Below, piece by piece: positions 1-8,441 of a stretch of DNA of 60,739 bases. The stretch comes from Bacteroidales bacterium (GTDB lineage Bacteria > Bacteroidota > Bacteroidia > Bacteroidales > UBA7960). The stretch lies in the NCBI GenBank assembly GCA_007125585.1, contig SLCY01000023.1, positions 1-60,739 of the forward strand. The letters are read 5' to 3'. Every line of letters begins with the position of its first letter. Within the stretch, counting starts at the first letter, position 1. The translations under genes were made by a program, and so were the position numbers. The notes under the pieces were generated by a model that saw only the letters and a list, made by a program, of their open reading frames with translations, was not told where the DNA came from and ran no database searches.

Positions 1-783
1 GGCACCAATGTGGTGGGTGGTGTAACGCCAGGCAAGGGTGGACAGCAGCATCTGGACAGGCCGGTGTTCAACAGCGTGGAGGAAGCGGTAAAACAGGCCG
101 GAGCCAATGTAAGTGTTATTTTTGTCCCCCCTGCATTTGCGACAGATGCTATCATTGAAGCGGCCGAGGCCGGCATTGAAGTGATCGTGTGTATCACTGA
201 AGGCATTCCTGTGCAAGACATGCTCATGATCAAGGAATACCTGAAAGGCAGGTCAGTACGCTTAATTGGTCCGAATTGTCCGGGTGTGATCACGCCGGAA
301 GAGGCCAAGGTGGGTATCATGCCGGGCTTTATTCACAAAAAAGGTTCAATAGGCATTGTGTCACGTTCGGGAACCCTCACATACGAGGCCGTTGACCAGG
401 TCACCAAGGTCGGTTTGGGGCAATCAACATGCATCGGCATCGGCGGTGACCCCATTCCCGGGACAACCATGAAAGAGGCGGTGGAGTTGCTGATGATGGA
501 CTCCGAAACCAAGGGCATCATCCTGATCGGTGAGATCGGTGGAGGGATGGAGGCCGAAGCTGCCCGTTACATCCGCGACCATGGCACCAAGCCGGTTGTG
601 GGCTTCATTGCAGGAGCCACTGCACCCAAGGGACGCACAATGGGTCACGCAGGAGCCATTATCGGTGGCAAGGACGACACGGCAGATGCCAAAAAAGCCA
701 TACTCAAAGAATGCGGAGTGCATGTGGTGGACTCACCAGCGGACATCGGAACACGTATTAAAGAGGTATTTAGTAATCAGTAA
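1..783 (+). CDS. sucD: Succinate--CoA ligase (ADP-forming) alpha subunit, 5'-truncated by window edge
   Basis: TCA-cycle enzyme that interconverts succinyl-CoA and succinate with ATP formation, as an alpha/beta complex in the cytosol. The reading frame is open from base 1, so about 30 N-terminal residues, including most of the CoA-binding Rossmann start, lie outside the window; 260 residues remain. Visible family marks are [11 protein letters not shown] near the beginning, the central RLIGPNCPG segment, SRSGTLTYE, and the phospho-histidine region ending GHAGAIIGG. The partner sucB/sucC would be expected upstream but is not in view. A GTG at base 10 is internal to the conserved motif and is not the true start. 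The identification is secure. Confidence 0.96.
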   Translation, partial: GTNVVGGVTPGKGGQQHLDRPVFNSVEEAVKQAGANVSVIFVPPAFATDAIIEAAEAGIEVIVCITEGIPVQDMLMIKEYLKGRSVRLIGPNCPGVITPEEAKVGIMPGFIHKKGSIGIVSRSGTLTYEAVDQVTKVGLGQSTCIGIGGDPIPGTTMKEAVELLMMDSETKGIILIGEIGGGMEAEAARYIRDHGTKPVVGFIAGATAPKGRTMGHAGAIIGGKDDTADAKKAILKECGVHVVDSPADIGTRIKEVFSNQ

Positions 784-843
784 TTAGTATCGATATAACT
801 ACAGAATTATAACACTAATTACTAAATACTAAATACTAATTAC
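766..843. repeat. ATTAGTA/TACTAAT heptad repeats between convergent gene ends
   Basis: The junction between sucD and the convergent lipoprotein gene is built from short direct and inverted copies of TACTAAAT/TACTAATT. GTATTTAGTAAT at 766-777 is the reverse complement of 818-829, and GTAATTAGTAT at 780-790 is the reverse complement of 833-843. Both stop codons lie inside the repeats. It may work as a bidirectional transcription stop or simply be an expanding low-complexity repeat; there is no GC-rich stem or clear U-tract. Confidence 0.45.
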
Positions 844-2291
844 TCTTCTTCCTCAATAGGCACGTACTGCAATGCACCAATATCCGTGCGTTCCGTCCGG
901 TCGTTTCCCGCCAGGTCATAGGGGATCTCCATGGCAATGTCCGGATTGCCGGCCCCGATGGCGGGCGAATCTTCCGTGAGCCGGAAGTCATGGAAGTGGG
1001 TGTCATAGAATAAAGGGTTTTGGTTAACCAGCGTGCTGATAAAGTTCGGTGAGGATGTATCCATCCCGGTACGGATCAGGCAGTGATCAAAGGTAAACTC
1101 CTCACTCGTCCCTTCATACAGGTCAAAAGCGATCTCCTCCTGATTGTTCCCATACACAATGGTGTTCCCAAAATACAGCTGTTCAAAAGGGCGTACCCGG
1201 ATGATCCCGTCAACATCCTCATAATAATTGTTGAAGAGCACGGATGCGGTGTTTCTGATGTCTGTCCTGTAGTAATTGGCAATGGTGGTATGCCTGAAAT
1301 CATAATGTCCTCCAAGTGCCAAAAGGAGTGCATGTTCACCGCAATTGGCAACAAGAAGGTTCTCTGCCACCACATGTGAACCTTGCGCAAACAGGCCCGC
1401 CAGGCTCTTGTTCCTGATCTCGCTGTTCCTGATACGCAAGGTGGGATCTGTGGCGCTGCCCAGTGTGTCAACATGCAACCCGACAGTGCCGTTTTTTATG
1501 ATGGCATGGTCTATGACATGGTCTTTACTGGTTGCCGTTAACCATATCCGGCCCCATTGTCCGGGCTGATTGCGGTAAAATGACTCGAGCCGGTCCCCCT
1601 GGAAGATCACCGGATGCTCAGCCGTCCCCTCCACCTTCAGGCTGGAGCGCTGCAAAAAGACCAGGCTGGCATTATTGTGGAAGTGTATCCTGGCGCCCTC
1701 TTCCACCCGCAAAGTCACATCAGGTGCCACCACTGCCAAACCATAAACCACGTAAGGCAATTCAGAAGTCCACTCGGTATCCTCGACAATGATGTGATAC
1801 TCCACCCCGTTGGGGTCTGTGTAGTTCGGATGGATGAAATTGGCATCCTGCCCCCATGCAACCAGTTTCACATCCTGTATGTTGCCGTTGGTGTTGAAAA
1901 CGACACTGTCAACAATTGTCAGCGGCAGTTGCTGGTTGACAGGATCCACGGTGACCTCCACAAACACATGCAGGCTGTCATTTGCTTCAATCTCAATGTC
2001 ATACAGTGCCGTTCCTGAATGTCCGTCAACGTTCATGCGGTAAAAGGACTGGCTGGCACCAGCCAGCGACACGGAAGAGAGGCGTACCCGCCTGTGGTGC
2101 GTATTGTACACCTTGAATGAGCGGGTGGCTGACCCAAGCGTGGTAAACACCGTATCGAACAATAATGAATCTTGTGAGAACGTCAGTTTTATCGATGGGT
2201 CGCTGTCAAATCCATCATCACGGCAAGACCAGAAAGTGGTAGCCGTCATCAGTAATGAGAAAAAAACGATCAAAAAACGAACATAATTCAT
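840..2291 (-). CDS. Lipoprotein with right-handed beta-helix (parallel beta-helix repeat) domain
   Basis: Predicted outer-surface lipoprotein of 483 residues; function unknown. I place the start at 2291 (MNYVRFLIVF...), which gives a compact signal peptide ending at Cys22 (TTFWSC) followed by acidic RDD, as usual for Bacteroidota lipoproteins. The upstream in-frame extension of 30 residues has no signal-like order and overlaps the promoter zone. After a beta-sandwich-like region (about residues 30-150) comes a repetitive stretch with many short beta-strand and turn motifs (RIHFHNNASLVF, VIDHAIIKNGTVGLHV, RIRNSEIRNKS, VAENLLVANCGEHALLL), typical of right-handed beta-helix proteins that may bind or cleave polysaccharide. 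The tail AIGAGNPD...DIGALQY is the common C-terminal motif of this group. The gene converges on sucD. Confidence 0.75.
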   Translation of the reverse strand: MNYVRFLIVFFSLLMTATTFWSCRDDGFDSDPSIKLTFSQDSLLFDTVFTTLGSATRSFKVYNTHHRRVRLSSVSLAGASQSFYRMNVDGHSGTALYDIEIEANDSLHVFVEVTVDPVNQQLPLTIVDSVVFNTNGNIQDVKLVAWGQDANFIHPNYTDPNGVEYHIIVEDTEWTSELPYVVYGLAVVAPDVTLRVEEGARIHFHNNASLVFLQRSSLKVEGTAEHPVIFQGDRLESFYRNQPGQWGRIWLTATSKDHVIDHAIIKNGTVGLHVDTLGSATDPTLRIRNSEIRNKSLAGLFAQGSHVVAENLLVANCGEHALLLALGGHYDFRHTTIANYYRTDIRNTASVLFNNYYEDVDGIIRVRPFEQLYFGNTIVYGNNQEEIAFDLYEGTSEEFTFDHCLIRTGMDTSSPNFISTLVNQNPLFYDTHFHDFRLTEDSPAIGAGNPDIAMEIPYDLAGNDRTERTDIGALQYVPIEEEE

Positions 2292-2372
2292 ACGTGCAAC
2301 ATTGACATATAAAAAGAAAACGAAGTCCCCTTTGCTATGGTATGAGAGGGGTAAAAAAAACAGCAAAAACCA

Positions 2373-2401
2373 TTGTGGCAAACAAAATTAATGTAATTTT
2401 G
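2373..2401 (+). promoter_or_regulatory. Candidate Bacteroidota promoter for the TPR gene
   Basis: TTG at 2373-2375 is followed after 18 nt by TAATTTTG at 2394-2401, matching the -33/-7 form TTG...TAnnTTTG known for this phylum. It lies 20 nt before the ATG at 2421. Confidence 0.5.
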
Positions 2402-2420
2402 CAGCCTAAAATACATTCAC

Positions 2421-3110
2421 ATGGCAAAAAAGAAAAAGAAGAAGGAAGACGACAGGAATATTGTAGCGGTAGAGACGGCCCTCAGCAAGTCGGAGCAGTT
2501 TATCGAGCGTAATCAGAACACCATTGTATATACTGTGGCCATCATTGTGATCCTCATTGCCGGCTATATCGGTTATACCCGTTTCATTTTGGAGCCCAGG
2601 GAAAAAGAAGGCCTGGCAGAGATGTTCATGGCAGAAAAATATTTTGAGCAGGGAGATTTTGAGCTGGCCCTGGAAGGCGATGGAGAATACCCTGGCTTTC
2701 TGGATATCCTTTCGGACTATCGAATGACCAAGGCCGCCAACCTCGCCCGCTACTATGCCGGTATCAGCCTCATTATGCTTGAGGAGTATGAGGAAGGCAT
2801 TGAGCACCTGGATCGTTTTCGCAAGCGTGACCAGCTTCTTGGAGCCATGGCCTATGGTGCCATGGGCGATGCATACTGGGATATGGGCGACCTGGATCGT
2901 GCTGCCAGGTATTATCGTCGCGCTTACCGCTACGAGCCCAATAACCTCACCACCCCGGTTTTTCTGCTTAAGGCCGGTCTGTTGTATGAATACACTGGCG
3001 ATTATGAAGAAGCCCTGGCACGTTACCGGAGGATCGACAGGGAATATCCTGACAGCAATGAGGGCCGTGATATAGAAAAATATATAGCACGGGCGAAAGC
3101 AAGCAAATGA
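2421..3110 (+). CDS. Membrane-anchored tetratricopeptide repeat protein (YfgM/TPR_21-like)
   Basis: A 229-residue protein with a highly basic N-terminus (seven lysines in residues 3-8 and nearby), one membrane segment at about residues 34-54 (NTIVYTVAIIVILIAGYIGY), then TPR-type helices to the C-terminus. Repeats are clearest in GAMGDAYWDMGDLDRAARYY and LLYEYTGDYEEALARYRRI, where the usual Gly, Tyr, Ala and Leu positions are kept. The topology suggests an N-in single-pass inner membrane protein whose TPR domain faces the periplasm and serves as a protein-interaction scaffold. It precedes ribH on the same strand with a 55 bp gap. The specific role is unknown; YfgM-type assistance to secretion or envelope assembly is a possibility based only on architecture. 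Confidence 0.8.
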   Translation: MAKKKKKKEDDRNIVAVETALSKSEQFIERNQNTIVYTVAIIVILIAGYIGYTRFILEPREKEGLAEMFMAEKYFEQGDFELALEGDGEYPGFLDILSDYRMTKAANLARYYAGISLIMLEEYEEGIEHLDRFRKRDQLLGAMAYGAMGDAYWDMGDLDRAARYYRRAYRYEPNNLTTPVFLLKAGLLYEYTGDYEEALARYRRIDREYPDSNEGRDIEKYIARAKASK

Positions 3111-3165
3111 CCCCTGCCGATCGTTTTTCCTTTCGATAACTGTTTATTTCCAACACTTCAGGAGT

Positions 3166-3687
3166 ATGGCGGCCAAACAAAAAAACCTTTCTTCATTGGA
3201 GGACCAGTCGTTTCCTGGTGGTCACGGCATGCGCATTGGCATTGTGGTTGCCAACTGGAACAGGGAGGTTACCGATGCTTTGCTGGAAGGGGCTGTCAAT
3301 ACACTTGTCGAACAAGGTGTTGCGGAAGAGGATATTGCTGTGCAAAGGGTGCCCGGAAGTTATGAGCTTCCCCAGGGCGCAGCCATGATGATCCATTCAA
3401 CGACATTGGATGCCGTTATCTGCCTTGGCTGTGTTATACAGGGTGAGACCCGGCATTTTGAATTCATTGCCCAGGCGGTGGCGCATGGCTGTATGAACCT
3501 GGGCCTGGAAACCCTTACGCCTGTCATATTTGGCGTGTTAACCACCGATACTTTTGAACAAGCGCGTGACCGTGCCGGCGGCAAACACGGAAACAAAGGT
3601 GTCGAAGCTGCTGCCGCAGCCATTCAAATGGCAGCTTTTCAACATCTAACAGATCTGGGAGGGGATGAGCCGGGCGATCTGCAGTAA
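3166..3687 (+). CDS. ribH: 6,7-dimethyl-8-ribityllumazine synthase
   Basis: Penultimate enzyme of riboflavin synthesis, condensing 5-amino-6-ribitylaminouracil with dihydroxybutanone phosphate. At 173 residues it is slightly longer than usual because of an N-terminal tail of about 20 residues. Conserved elements are NWNREVTDALLEGA, the substrate-binding VPGSYELPQGA and GETRHFEFIAQAVAHG with the catalytic histidine, and GVLTTDTFEQARDRAGG with the phosphate-binding Arg. No other rib gene is nearby. Product identification is certain; the N-terminal tail is poorly conserved, so the exact start could be somewhat downstream. Confidence 0.95.
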   Translation: MAAKQKNLSSLEDQSFPGGHGMRIGIVVANWNREVTDALLEGAVNTLVEQGVAEEDIAVQRVPGSYELPQGAAMMIHSTTLDAVICLGCVIQGETRHFEFIAQAVAHGCMNLGLETLTPVIFGVLTTDTFEQARDRAGGKHGNKGVEAAAAAIQMAAFQHLTDLGGDEPGDLQ

Positions 3688-3777
3688 CCAAACGCCCCGC
3701 ATCATGCCAGGTGCCAAATGCCAGGCACAGTAAAGCAAAAGGGGCTGTCTTTTCGGAGATTCAACCAAATATATACT

Positions 3778-4755
3778 ATGCCGCCAATGGACATGCGCAT
3801 CGTTTTTATGGGAACACCCGGACTGGCATCCCACATGCTCCAGGCCATTAACGAAAATGGGTATAAGGTGGTAGCCGCTGTCACAGCACCTGACCGGCCT
3901 GCGGGCCGCGGGAGAAAGGTCCGGCGATCACCGGTCAAACAGTATGCCCTCGAAAACAATATCCCGGTATACCAGCCCGAAATCCTGAAAACACCCAGCT
4001 TTATCAGGGCACTTGAAGCACTCAAGCCCGATATTCAGGTGGTGGTGGCCTTCCGTATGCTGCCCGAAGCAGTCTGGTCACTGCCAGCAAAAGGCACCTT
4101 TAATCTGCATGCCTCCCTCCTGCCCGACTACCGGGGTGCAGCACCCATCAACCGGGTCATCATCAATGGTGAAAAGGAAACAGGCGTGACCACCTTCCTG
4201 ATAGACAACAAATTAGATACGGGGAATATACTTTTCAGAAAAATAATCCCGCTACAGGAATACGAAACCGCGGGCAGCCTGGAAGAAAAAGTAAAAATAG
4301 CAGGTGCGGAGCTGGTGCTCCAAACCATCGAAGCAATCGCCAAAGGTACCGTTACACCAATAAGGCAGGAAAGCATCACCGATGATCCGGAAAAGTTGCA
4401 CAAGGCACCGAAAATATACAAGGAAGATCGCCGGATCGAGTGGGACAAGCCCTGCCGGGATGTTGTCAACCATATCCACGGACTCAGTCCCCACCCGGGC
4501 GCCTTCTGTGAAGTGGAGACAACAAAAGGACAATACACCAGCATGAAGGTCTTCGAGGCCAGACCAAAAACTGCAAAGCACGACCTCCGCCCGGGAACCT
4601 TGATCACCGACAATAAAACGTTTTTGCACTTCGCCACCCCTGATGGCTTTGTGAAGGTGCTGCAACTGCAAATAGCAGGGAAAAAGCGCATGCAGACCGG
4701 CGAACTGCTCAGAGGTATGCAGTTTTATTCCCCTGCCTCCCAACACCAATCCTGA
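3778..4755 (+). CDS. fmt: Methionyl-tRNA formyltransferase
   Basis: Formylates the initiator Met-tRNA using 10-formyltetrahydrofolate. I start at the ATG at 3778 (MPPMDMRIVFMGTP), giving 325 residues, the usual family length; an in-frame ATG at 3718 would add 20 unconserved residues and the ATG at 3793 is also possible. The formyltransferase domain (about 1-215) shows RIVFMGTPGLAS, the catalytic NLHASLLPDYRGAAPI with Asn/His, and LDTGNILF with the catalytic Asp. The C-terminal OB-like domain follows (about 225-320). No def gene is adjacent; the gene stands 90 bp after ribH and may share its transcript. Confidence 0.95.
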   Translation: MPPMDMRIVFMGTPGLASHMLQAINENGYKVVAAVTAPDRPAGRGRKVRRSPVKQYALENNIPVYQPEILKTPSFIRALEALKPDIQVVVAFRMLPEAVWSLPAKGTFNLHASLLPDYRGAAPINRVIINGEKETGVTTFLIDNKLDTGNILFRKIIPLQEYETAGSLEEKVKIAGAELVLQTIEAIAKGTVTPIRQESITDDPEKLHKAPKIYKEDRRIEWDKPCRDVVNHIHGLSPHPGAFCEVETTKGQYTSMKVFEARPKTAKHDLRPGTLITDNKTFLHFATPDGFVKVLQLQIAGKKRMQTGELLRGMQFYSPASQHQS

Positions 4756-4855
4756 ATCATCATCTCAAGAAGTCAATAAAATGGGGGTTTTCGGTCGAAG
4801 TTATTAACAAAATCCTCAATTTTATCAACAATTTCACATATTTTCCGCTTTGGGC

Positions 4856-4885
4856 TTGCATTTTATGGGAAATGACCTATATTTG
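4856..4885 (+). promoter_or_regulatory. Bacteroidota-type promoter of the HU gene
   Basis: TTG at 4856-4858, a 19 nt spacer, and TATATTTG at 4878-4885, an exact TAnnTTTG. It lies about 53 nt before the HU start in an otherwise A/T-rich gap, and it is one of the best promoter matches in the window. Confidence 0.62.
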
Positions 4886-4937
4886 CATTAGTTAATGGAA
4901 GCATTTAACTCTATTTTCTAACCAAAAAATCGAAAAA

Positions 4938-5210
4938 ATGAACAAAGCAGAACTCATTGATGCCATTGCATCAGAAGCAAACTTGACAAAAGCAGATGCC
5001 AAAAGGGCCTTAGACGCATTTATTGGTGCGACAACAAAATCATTGAAAAAAGGTGACCGGGTTGCTCTCGTCGGATTCGGTTCTTTCTCTGTTTCGAAAA
5101 GGGATGCACGCAAAGGAAGAAACCCTCAGAGCGGGAAAGAGATCATGATCCCCGCCAAAAAAGTTGTTAAATTCAAAGCAGGCGCTGAACTCGCTGACAT
5201 GGTGAAGTAA
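4938..5210 (+). CDS. HU-family nucleoid DNA-binding protein
   Basis: A 90-residue histone-like protein that bends DNA as a dimer and organises the nucleoid. It shows the complete HU fold: N-terminal helices [21 protein letters not shown], the GFGSFSV turn, the DNA-embracing arm with [19 protein letters not shown] (including the intercalating proline), and the closing helix with [10 protein letters not shown]. It has its own promoter upstream and a strong terminator directly downstream, so it is a monocistronic and probably abundant transcript. Choosing between HupA, HupB and IHF-like paralogues is not possible from sequence alone. Confidence 0.95.
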   Translation: MNKAELIDAIASEANLTKADAKRALDAFIGATTKSLKKGDRVALVGFGSFSVSKRDARKGRNPQSGKEIMIPAKKVVKFKAGAELADMVK

Positions 5211-5232
5211 GCGCTTCGATTTTTTTGCCTTT

Positions 5233-5261
5233 AAACCCCGGAATCAATCCGGGGTTTTTTT
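5233..5261 (+). terminator. Rho-independent terminator after HU gene
   Basis: A perfect 10-bp stem, AAACCCCGGA (5233-5242) with TCCGGGGTTT (5248-5257), encloses a 5-nt loop and runs into a T-tract to 5261. It lies 22 nt past the HU stop codon. Confidence 0.9.
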
Positions 5262-5323
5262 ATATTGCACCATACACTGTTATACATTCAATCAGGCCGT
5301 TAATCATCAGCAATCATTATTGT

Positions 5324-6367
5324 ATGGGTAAAACAGACAAATTGAACGATTTTGACCCCAGTGCTGTTGGCAACACTTCCAACAACATCTTTGGGCTGCC
5401 TTTCGATGTTTCTGAATCCAGGCTGGTGTTCATCCCCGTGCCGTGGGATGTCACAACATCCAATCTTTGCGGGACATCCGGAGGGCCGCATGCCATTTTT
5501 CAGAACTCTTTTCAGATTGATCTTTATGACCCTGTTGTCCCCAATGCATGGAAAAGGGGCATGGCCATGGAAAATATTGACCCTGCCATGGTCAACCGGA
5601 ACAAAGAGTTACGAAGGCAGGCCAAAAAGGTCATCCGGTTTTTGGAATCCGGCAGGATACCTGAAGAAAACCGTGATATAAAGGAACTTCTGAATATAGT
5701 AAACCAGGCTTGCAATGCCCTGATCCTTGATTTGGAGATGAGGTGCCTGCAGTACCTGGAAAACGGCCAGCTCCCTTTTTTGGTCGGGGGGGATCACAGC
5801 ATTTCTACAGGCCTGATACGGGCCCTTGCCAAACAGGATGACAACTTTGGCATCCTTCAGATCGATGCCCATGCGGACATGCGTAAAACATACCAGGGCT
5901 TCTCCCACTCCCATGCTTCTGTGATGGACCAGGCGCTGGAAACAGAAGGCATCTCACAGATCGTACAGGTCGGCATCAGGGAGTTATGCAACGAAGAGGT
6001 GAAAGCAATTTCGCATCATCATAAAAAAGTAAAGACCTTTTTTGACCACGACCTCCATCAGCGACTCTATGAAGGAGAAGTGTGGGCGGAAATATGCCAT
6101 GATATCGTCGACAAGCTTCCCGACAATATTTATATCAGCTTTGATGTGGACGGTCTCGAACCATCATATTGTCCGGGCACCGGCACACCTGTTCCCGGGG
6201 GACTTTCATTCAACATGGCCTTCTGTTTGCTGGAAACCGCCTTCAATGCCGGAAAGCGTTTTATCGGCGGCGACCTTGTGGAAACAGGCCCCACCCCTAT
6301 GGACGGGATCATCTCCTCAAGGATATTATACCGCCTGGCGGGAATGGTGATCCAAAGCAATGAATGA
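5324..6367 (+). CDS. Ureohydrolase family protein (agmatinase/arginase/formimidoylglutamase-like)
   Basis: A 347-residue binuclear-manganese ureohydrolase that would hydrolyse a guanidino or formimino substrate. The start at 5324 (MGKTDKLND) is preferred because the upstream in-frame extension runs through the HU terminator. Metal-ligand motifs are all present: GGDHS at 155-159, DAHADMR at 181-187 and SFDVDGLEP...GTGTPVPGG at about 274-295. An insert of about 45 residues around 90-135 distinguishes it from classical SpeB and is typical of the Bacteroidota form usually annotated as agmatinase-family. Substrate is not decidable: no polyamine or histidine-degradation gene is adjacent. The trmH-like gene follows 36 bp downstream. 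Confidence 0.85.
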   Translation: MGKTDKLNDFDPSAVGNTSNNIFGLPFDVSESRLVFIPVPWDVTTSNLCGTSGGPHAIFQNSFQIDLYDPVVPNAWKRGMAMENIDPAMVNRNKELRRQAKKVIRFLESGRIPEENRDIKELLNIVNQACNALILDLEMRCLQYLENGQLPFLVGGDHSISTGLIRALAKQDDNFGILQIDAHADMRKTYQGFSHSHASVMDQALETEGISQIVQVGIRELCNEEVKAISHHHKKVKTFFDHDLHQRLYEGEVWAEICHDIVDKLPDNIYISFDVDGLEPSYCPGTGTPVPGGLSFNMAFCLLETAFNAGKRFIGGDLVETGPTPMDGIISSRILYRLAGMVIQSNE

Positions 6368-6403
6368 GCCTAAAAAACCTTATAACCATTAATTTGCCTG
6401 GAA

Positions 6404-7081
6404 ATGCGACCCCCCCGTAAAAAACGATTGATACAATATCTTTCGGAATATGTGACAACACAGCGGTTTGAAAAGATGCAGACAGTACTGGACAGGCGGA
6501 CACGCCATCTCTGTGTGGTGATGGAGGATATCTACCAATCGCAGAATGCCAGCGCCGTGCTTCGCTCATGCGATTGTTTCGGCATCCAGGATGTCCATAT
6601 CATCGAAAATCAAAACGTTTATGAGATCAACCCCGACGTGGCCCTGGGTTCATCAAAGTGGCTGAGCCTTTACAAGTATAACAAGCTGGCAAACAATACC
6701 ACAACATGCTTGTCCCATCTGAGAAAGAGCGGTTACCGCATCGTTGCCGCATCGCCCCACCAGGACGACTGCCTGCTGGAAGCGTTGCCCGTAAACCAAA
6801 AGACAGCGCTGGTCTTCGGTACCGAGATGAAAGGCCTGACCCCGCAAGCAAAAAGCCTTGCCGACAGCTTCATCAAGATTCCCATGGTGGGCTTCACCGA
6901 AAGCTTTAATATCTCCGTATCGGTTGCCATATGCCTTTACCATCTCACACCAAAGATCAGGGAAACAATTCGCGGGTGGGAACTCAGCAAGGGGGAAAAA
7001 ACAGAGATCTTGCTCCAGTGGCTGATGAGATCAGTAAATAATCCGGAGGCACTGATCAGGCATTTTGAACAAGAAATGTAA
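6404..7081 (+). CDS. trmH: tRNA (guanosine-2'-O-)-methyltransferase of the SpoU/TrmH family
   Basis: SAM-dependent RNA ribose methylase of the trefoil-knot SPOUT class, 225 residues, the size of TrmH. The three SpoU motifs are present: NASAVLRSCDCFGI at about 48-61 with the catalytic Arg, LVFGTEMKGLT at about 136-146, and IPMVGFTESFNISVSVA at about 159-175. The N-terminal helix RRTRHLCVVMEDIYQ resembles the G18-specific tRNA enzymes, so tRNA Gm18 is the likely product; another 2'-O position cannot be excluded. The 3' end overlaps the convergent murD-type gene by 26 bp. Confidence 0.88.
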   Translation: MRPPRKKRLIQYLSEYVTTQRFEKMQTVLDRRTRHLCVVMEDIYQSQNASAVLRSCDCFGIQDVHIIENQNVYEINPDVALGSSKWLSLYKYNKLANNTTTCLSHLRKSGYRIVAASPHQDDCLLEALPVNQKTALVFGTEMKGLTPQAKSLADSFIKIPMVGFTESFNISVSVAICLYHLTPKIRETIRGWELSKGEKTEILLQWLMRSVNNPEALIRHFEQEM

Positions 7082-8441
7082 ACCGTTCGCCCCGTTCTTC
7101 AAAGTTTTTAAATGTATCGTAGCTGGCAGCAGCAGGCGACAGCAAACAGATCCTGCCCTCACGGGTAAGCTGTATGGCCTTTTTCACGGCCTCATCGAAA
7201 GATGCGGGACGGAAAAGGCGCTTTTTTTCAAATCCTTTGCAGGCTTTTGCAATGGAGATCATCCGGTCGCCCGCATCGCCGGTAAACAAAATGTTCATCA
7301 CTGATGACCTGGAAAGAAAGTCGATCAGCGGGATGTAGTCTACACCGCGGTCTTTACCCCCAAGAATAAGGGTTTCCGCTTCAGGGAAGGACATTATTGC
7401 TGCCATGGTGGCCTCCGGGATGGTGGCAATCGAGTCGTTGTAAAAAAGGATCCCTTTGAAAGTGCCCACATATTCCATGCGGTGCGGCAATCCCCTGAAG
7501 GTGGAAACAGCCCCGGGAATATGGTCTGCAGGGACCTGCAATACAAGGGCAGCAGCCACCGCGGCAGCGATATTCTTCAGGTTATGATGGCCGGGGATGA
7601 TGCGGTTTCTACATATCCGGGGAAACAACACCCGCTCCTGTCCATCCGAATAAACCATATCATCTCCGGAACAGCAGATGATGCCCGAACCCTGGCAAGT
7701 GCCTCCGAGCGTTATTGTCCGTGATGGCATATCAACAGAGGATACCAGCGATTGCAGGTGCGGGTTGTCCGCATCGTAAATGAAGACATCTTCTGCACCC
7801 TGCCATCTCACGATGTTCATCTTCGCCTGCTGGTATTCTCCGAAAGAGCTGTAATGGTCCAGGTGCTCTTCAAAGATGTTCAGCAGCACGGCAACTCGTG
7901 GGGAGACCTTTATGCCCTGGAGCTGGTGACTGCTCATCTCAAACACGATCACTGTATCGCTCCCAATATCATCGAGCAACTCAAAACAAGGTGTTCCGAT
8001 GTTTCCGGCAATTAACACGGGGCGTCCTGCTGTTTTGAGAATGTGATACAGCAGGCTGGCAGTGGTACTTTTTCCCTTTGTGCCGCTTATCCCAATAACC
8101 TGTTTTCTGAAAAACCCAAGGAATAGTTCTGTTTGCGAAGTGATGCGACCGGGAAGATCAAGTCCTGACAACTCTGAAAAAGGGATGCCTGGCGATTTGA
8201 TGATGATGTCGGCTTTTGTGAGTCCGCGGAGATATTCCGGCCCGAGAAACCACTGATCTCCCGGAGTTAAGCGCTCTGCAGCAATCGTTTCGCGCACCGA
8301 CCCGTTGCGATCGCAAATGATCAGGTCCTGATCCGGCAAGAATTGCTTTAAGCGACCGCAGGTTGATCGCCCTTCTTTGCCAAAGCCAAGAATCGCGACA
8401 CGTTTTCCTTTGAAAAGATCTTGAAATCGATTTTCAATCAT
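7056..8441 (-). CDS. murD2: UDP-N-acetylmuramoyl-L-alanine--glutamate ligase, probably MurD2 (L-glutamate-adding)
   Basis: Mur ligase that adds glutamate to UDP-MurNAc-L-Ala in the cytosol, 461 residues from the ATG at 8441. This start is fixed by an ATGA overlap with the upstream gene's stop. An N-terminal Rossmann-like domain has GFGKEGRS at 19-26; the ATP-binding domain has GISGTKGKSTT at 117-127, the FEMSSHQL segment and NIFEEHLDHY; the C-terminal Mur domain includes ILGGKDRGVDY and ends near residue 461. Its tight coupling to a MurL-like gene, rather than a place in a dcw cluster, suggests the MurD2 variant that accepts L-glutamate. Sequence alone does not prove the stereospecificity; ordinary MurD remains possible. 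Confidence 0.8.
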   Translation of the reverse strand: MIENRFQDLFKGKRVAILGFGKEGRSTCGRLKQFLPDQDLIICDRNGSVRETIAAERLTPGDQWFLGPEYLRGLTKADIIIKSPGIPFSELSGLDLPGRITSQTELFLGFFRKQVIGISGTKGKSTTASLLYHILKTAGRPVLIAGNIGTPCFELLDDIGSDTVIVFEMSSHQLQGIKVSPRVAVLLNIFEEHLDHYSSFGEYQQAKMNIVRWQGAEDVFIYDADNPHLQSLVSSVDMPSRTITLGGTCQGSGIICCSGDDMVYSDGQERVLFPRICRNRIIPGHHNLKNIAAAVAAALVLQVPADHIPGAVSTFRGLPHRMEYVGTFKGILFYNDSIATIPEATMAAIMSFPEAETLILGGKDRGVDYIPLIDFLSRSSVMNILFTGDAGDRMISIAKACKGFEKKRLFRPASFDEAVKKAIQLTREGRICLLSPAAASYDTFKNFEERGERFTFLVQNA

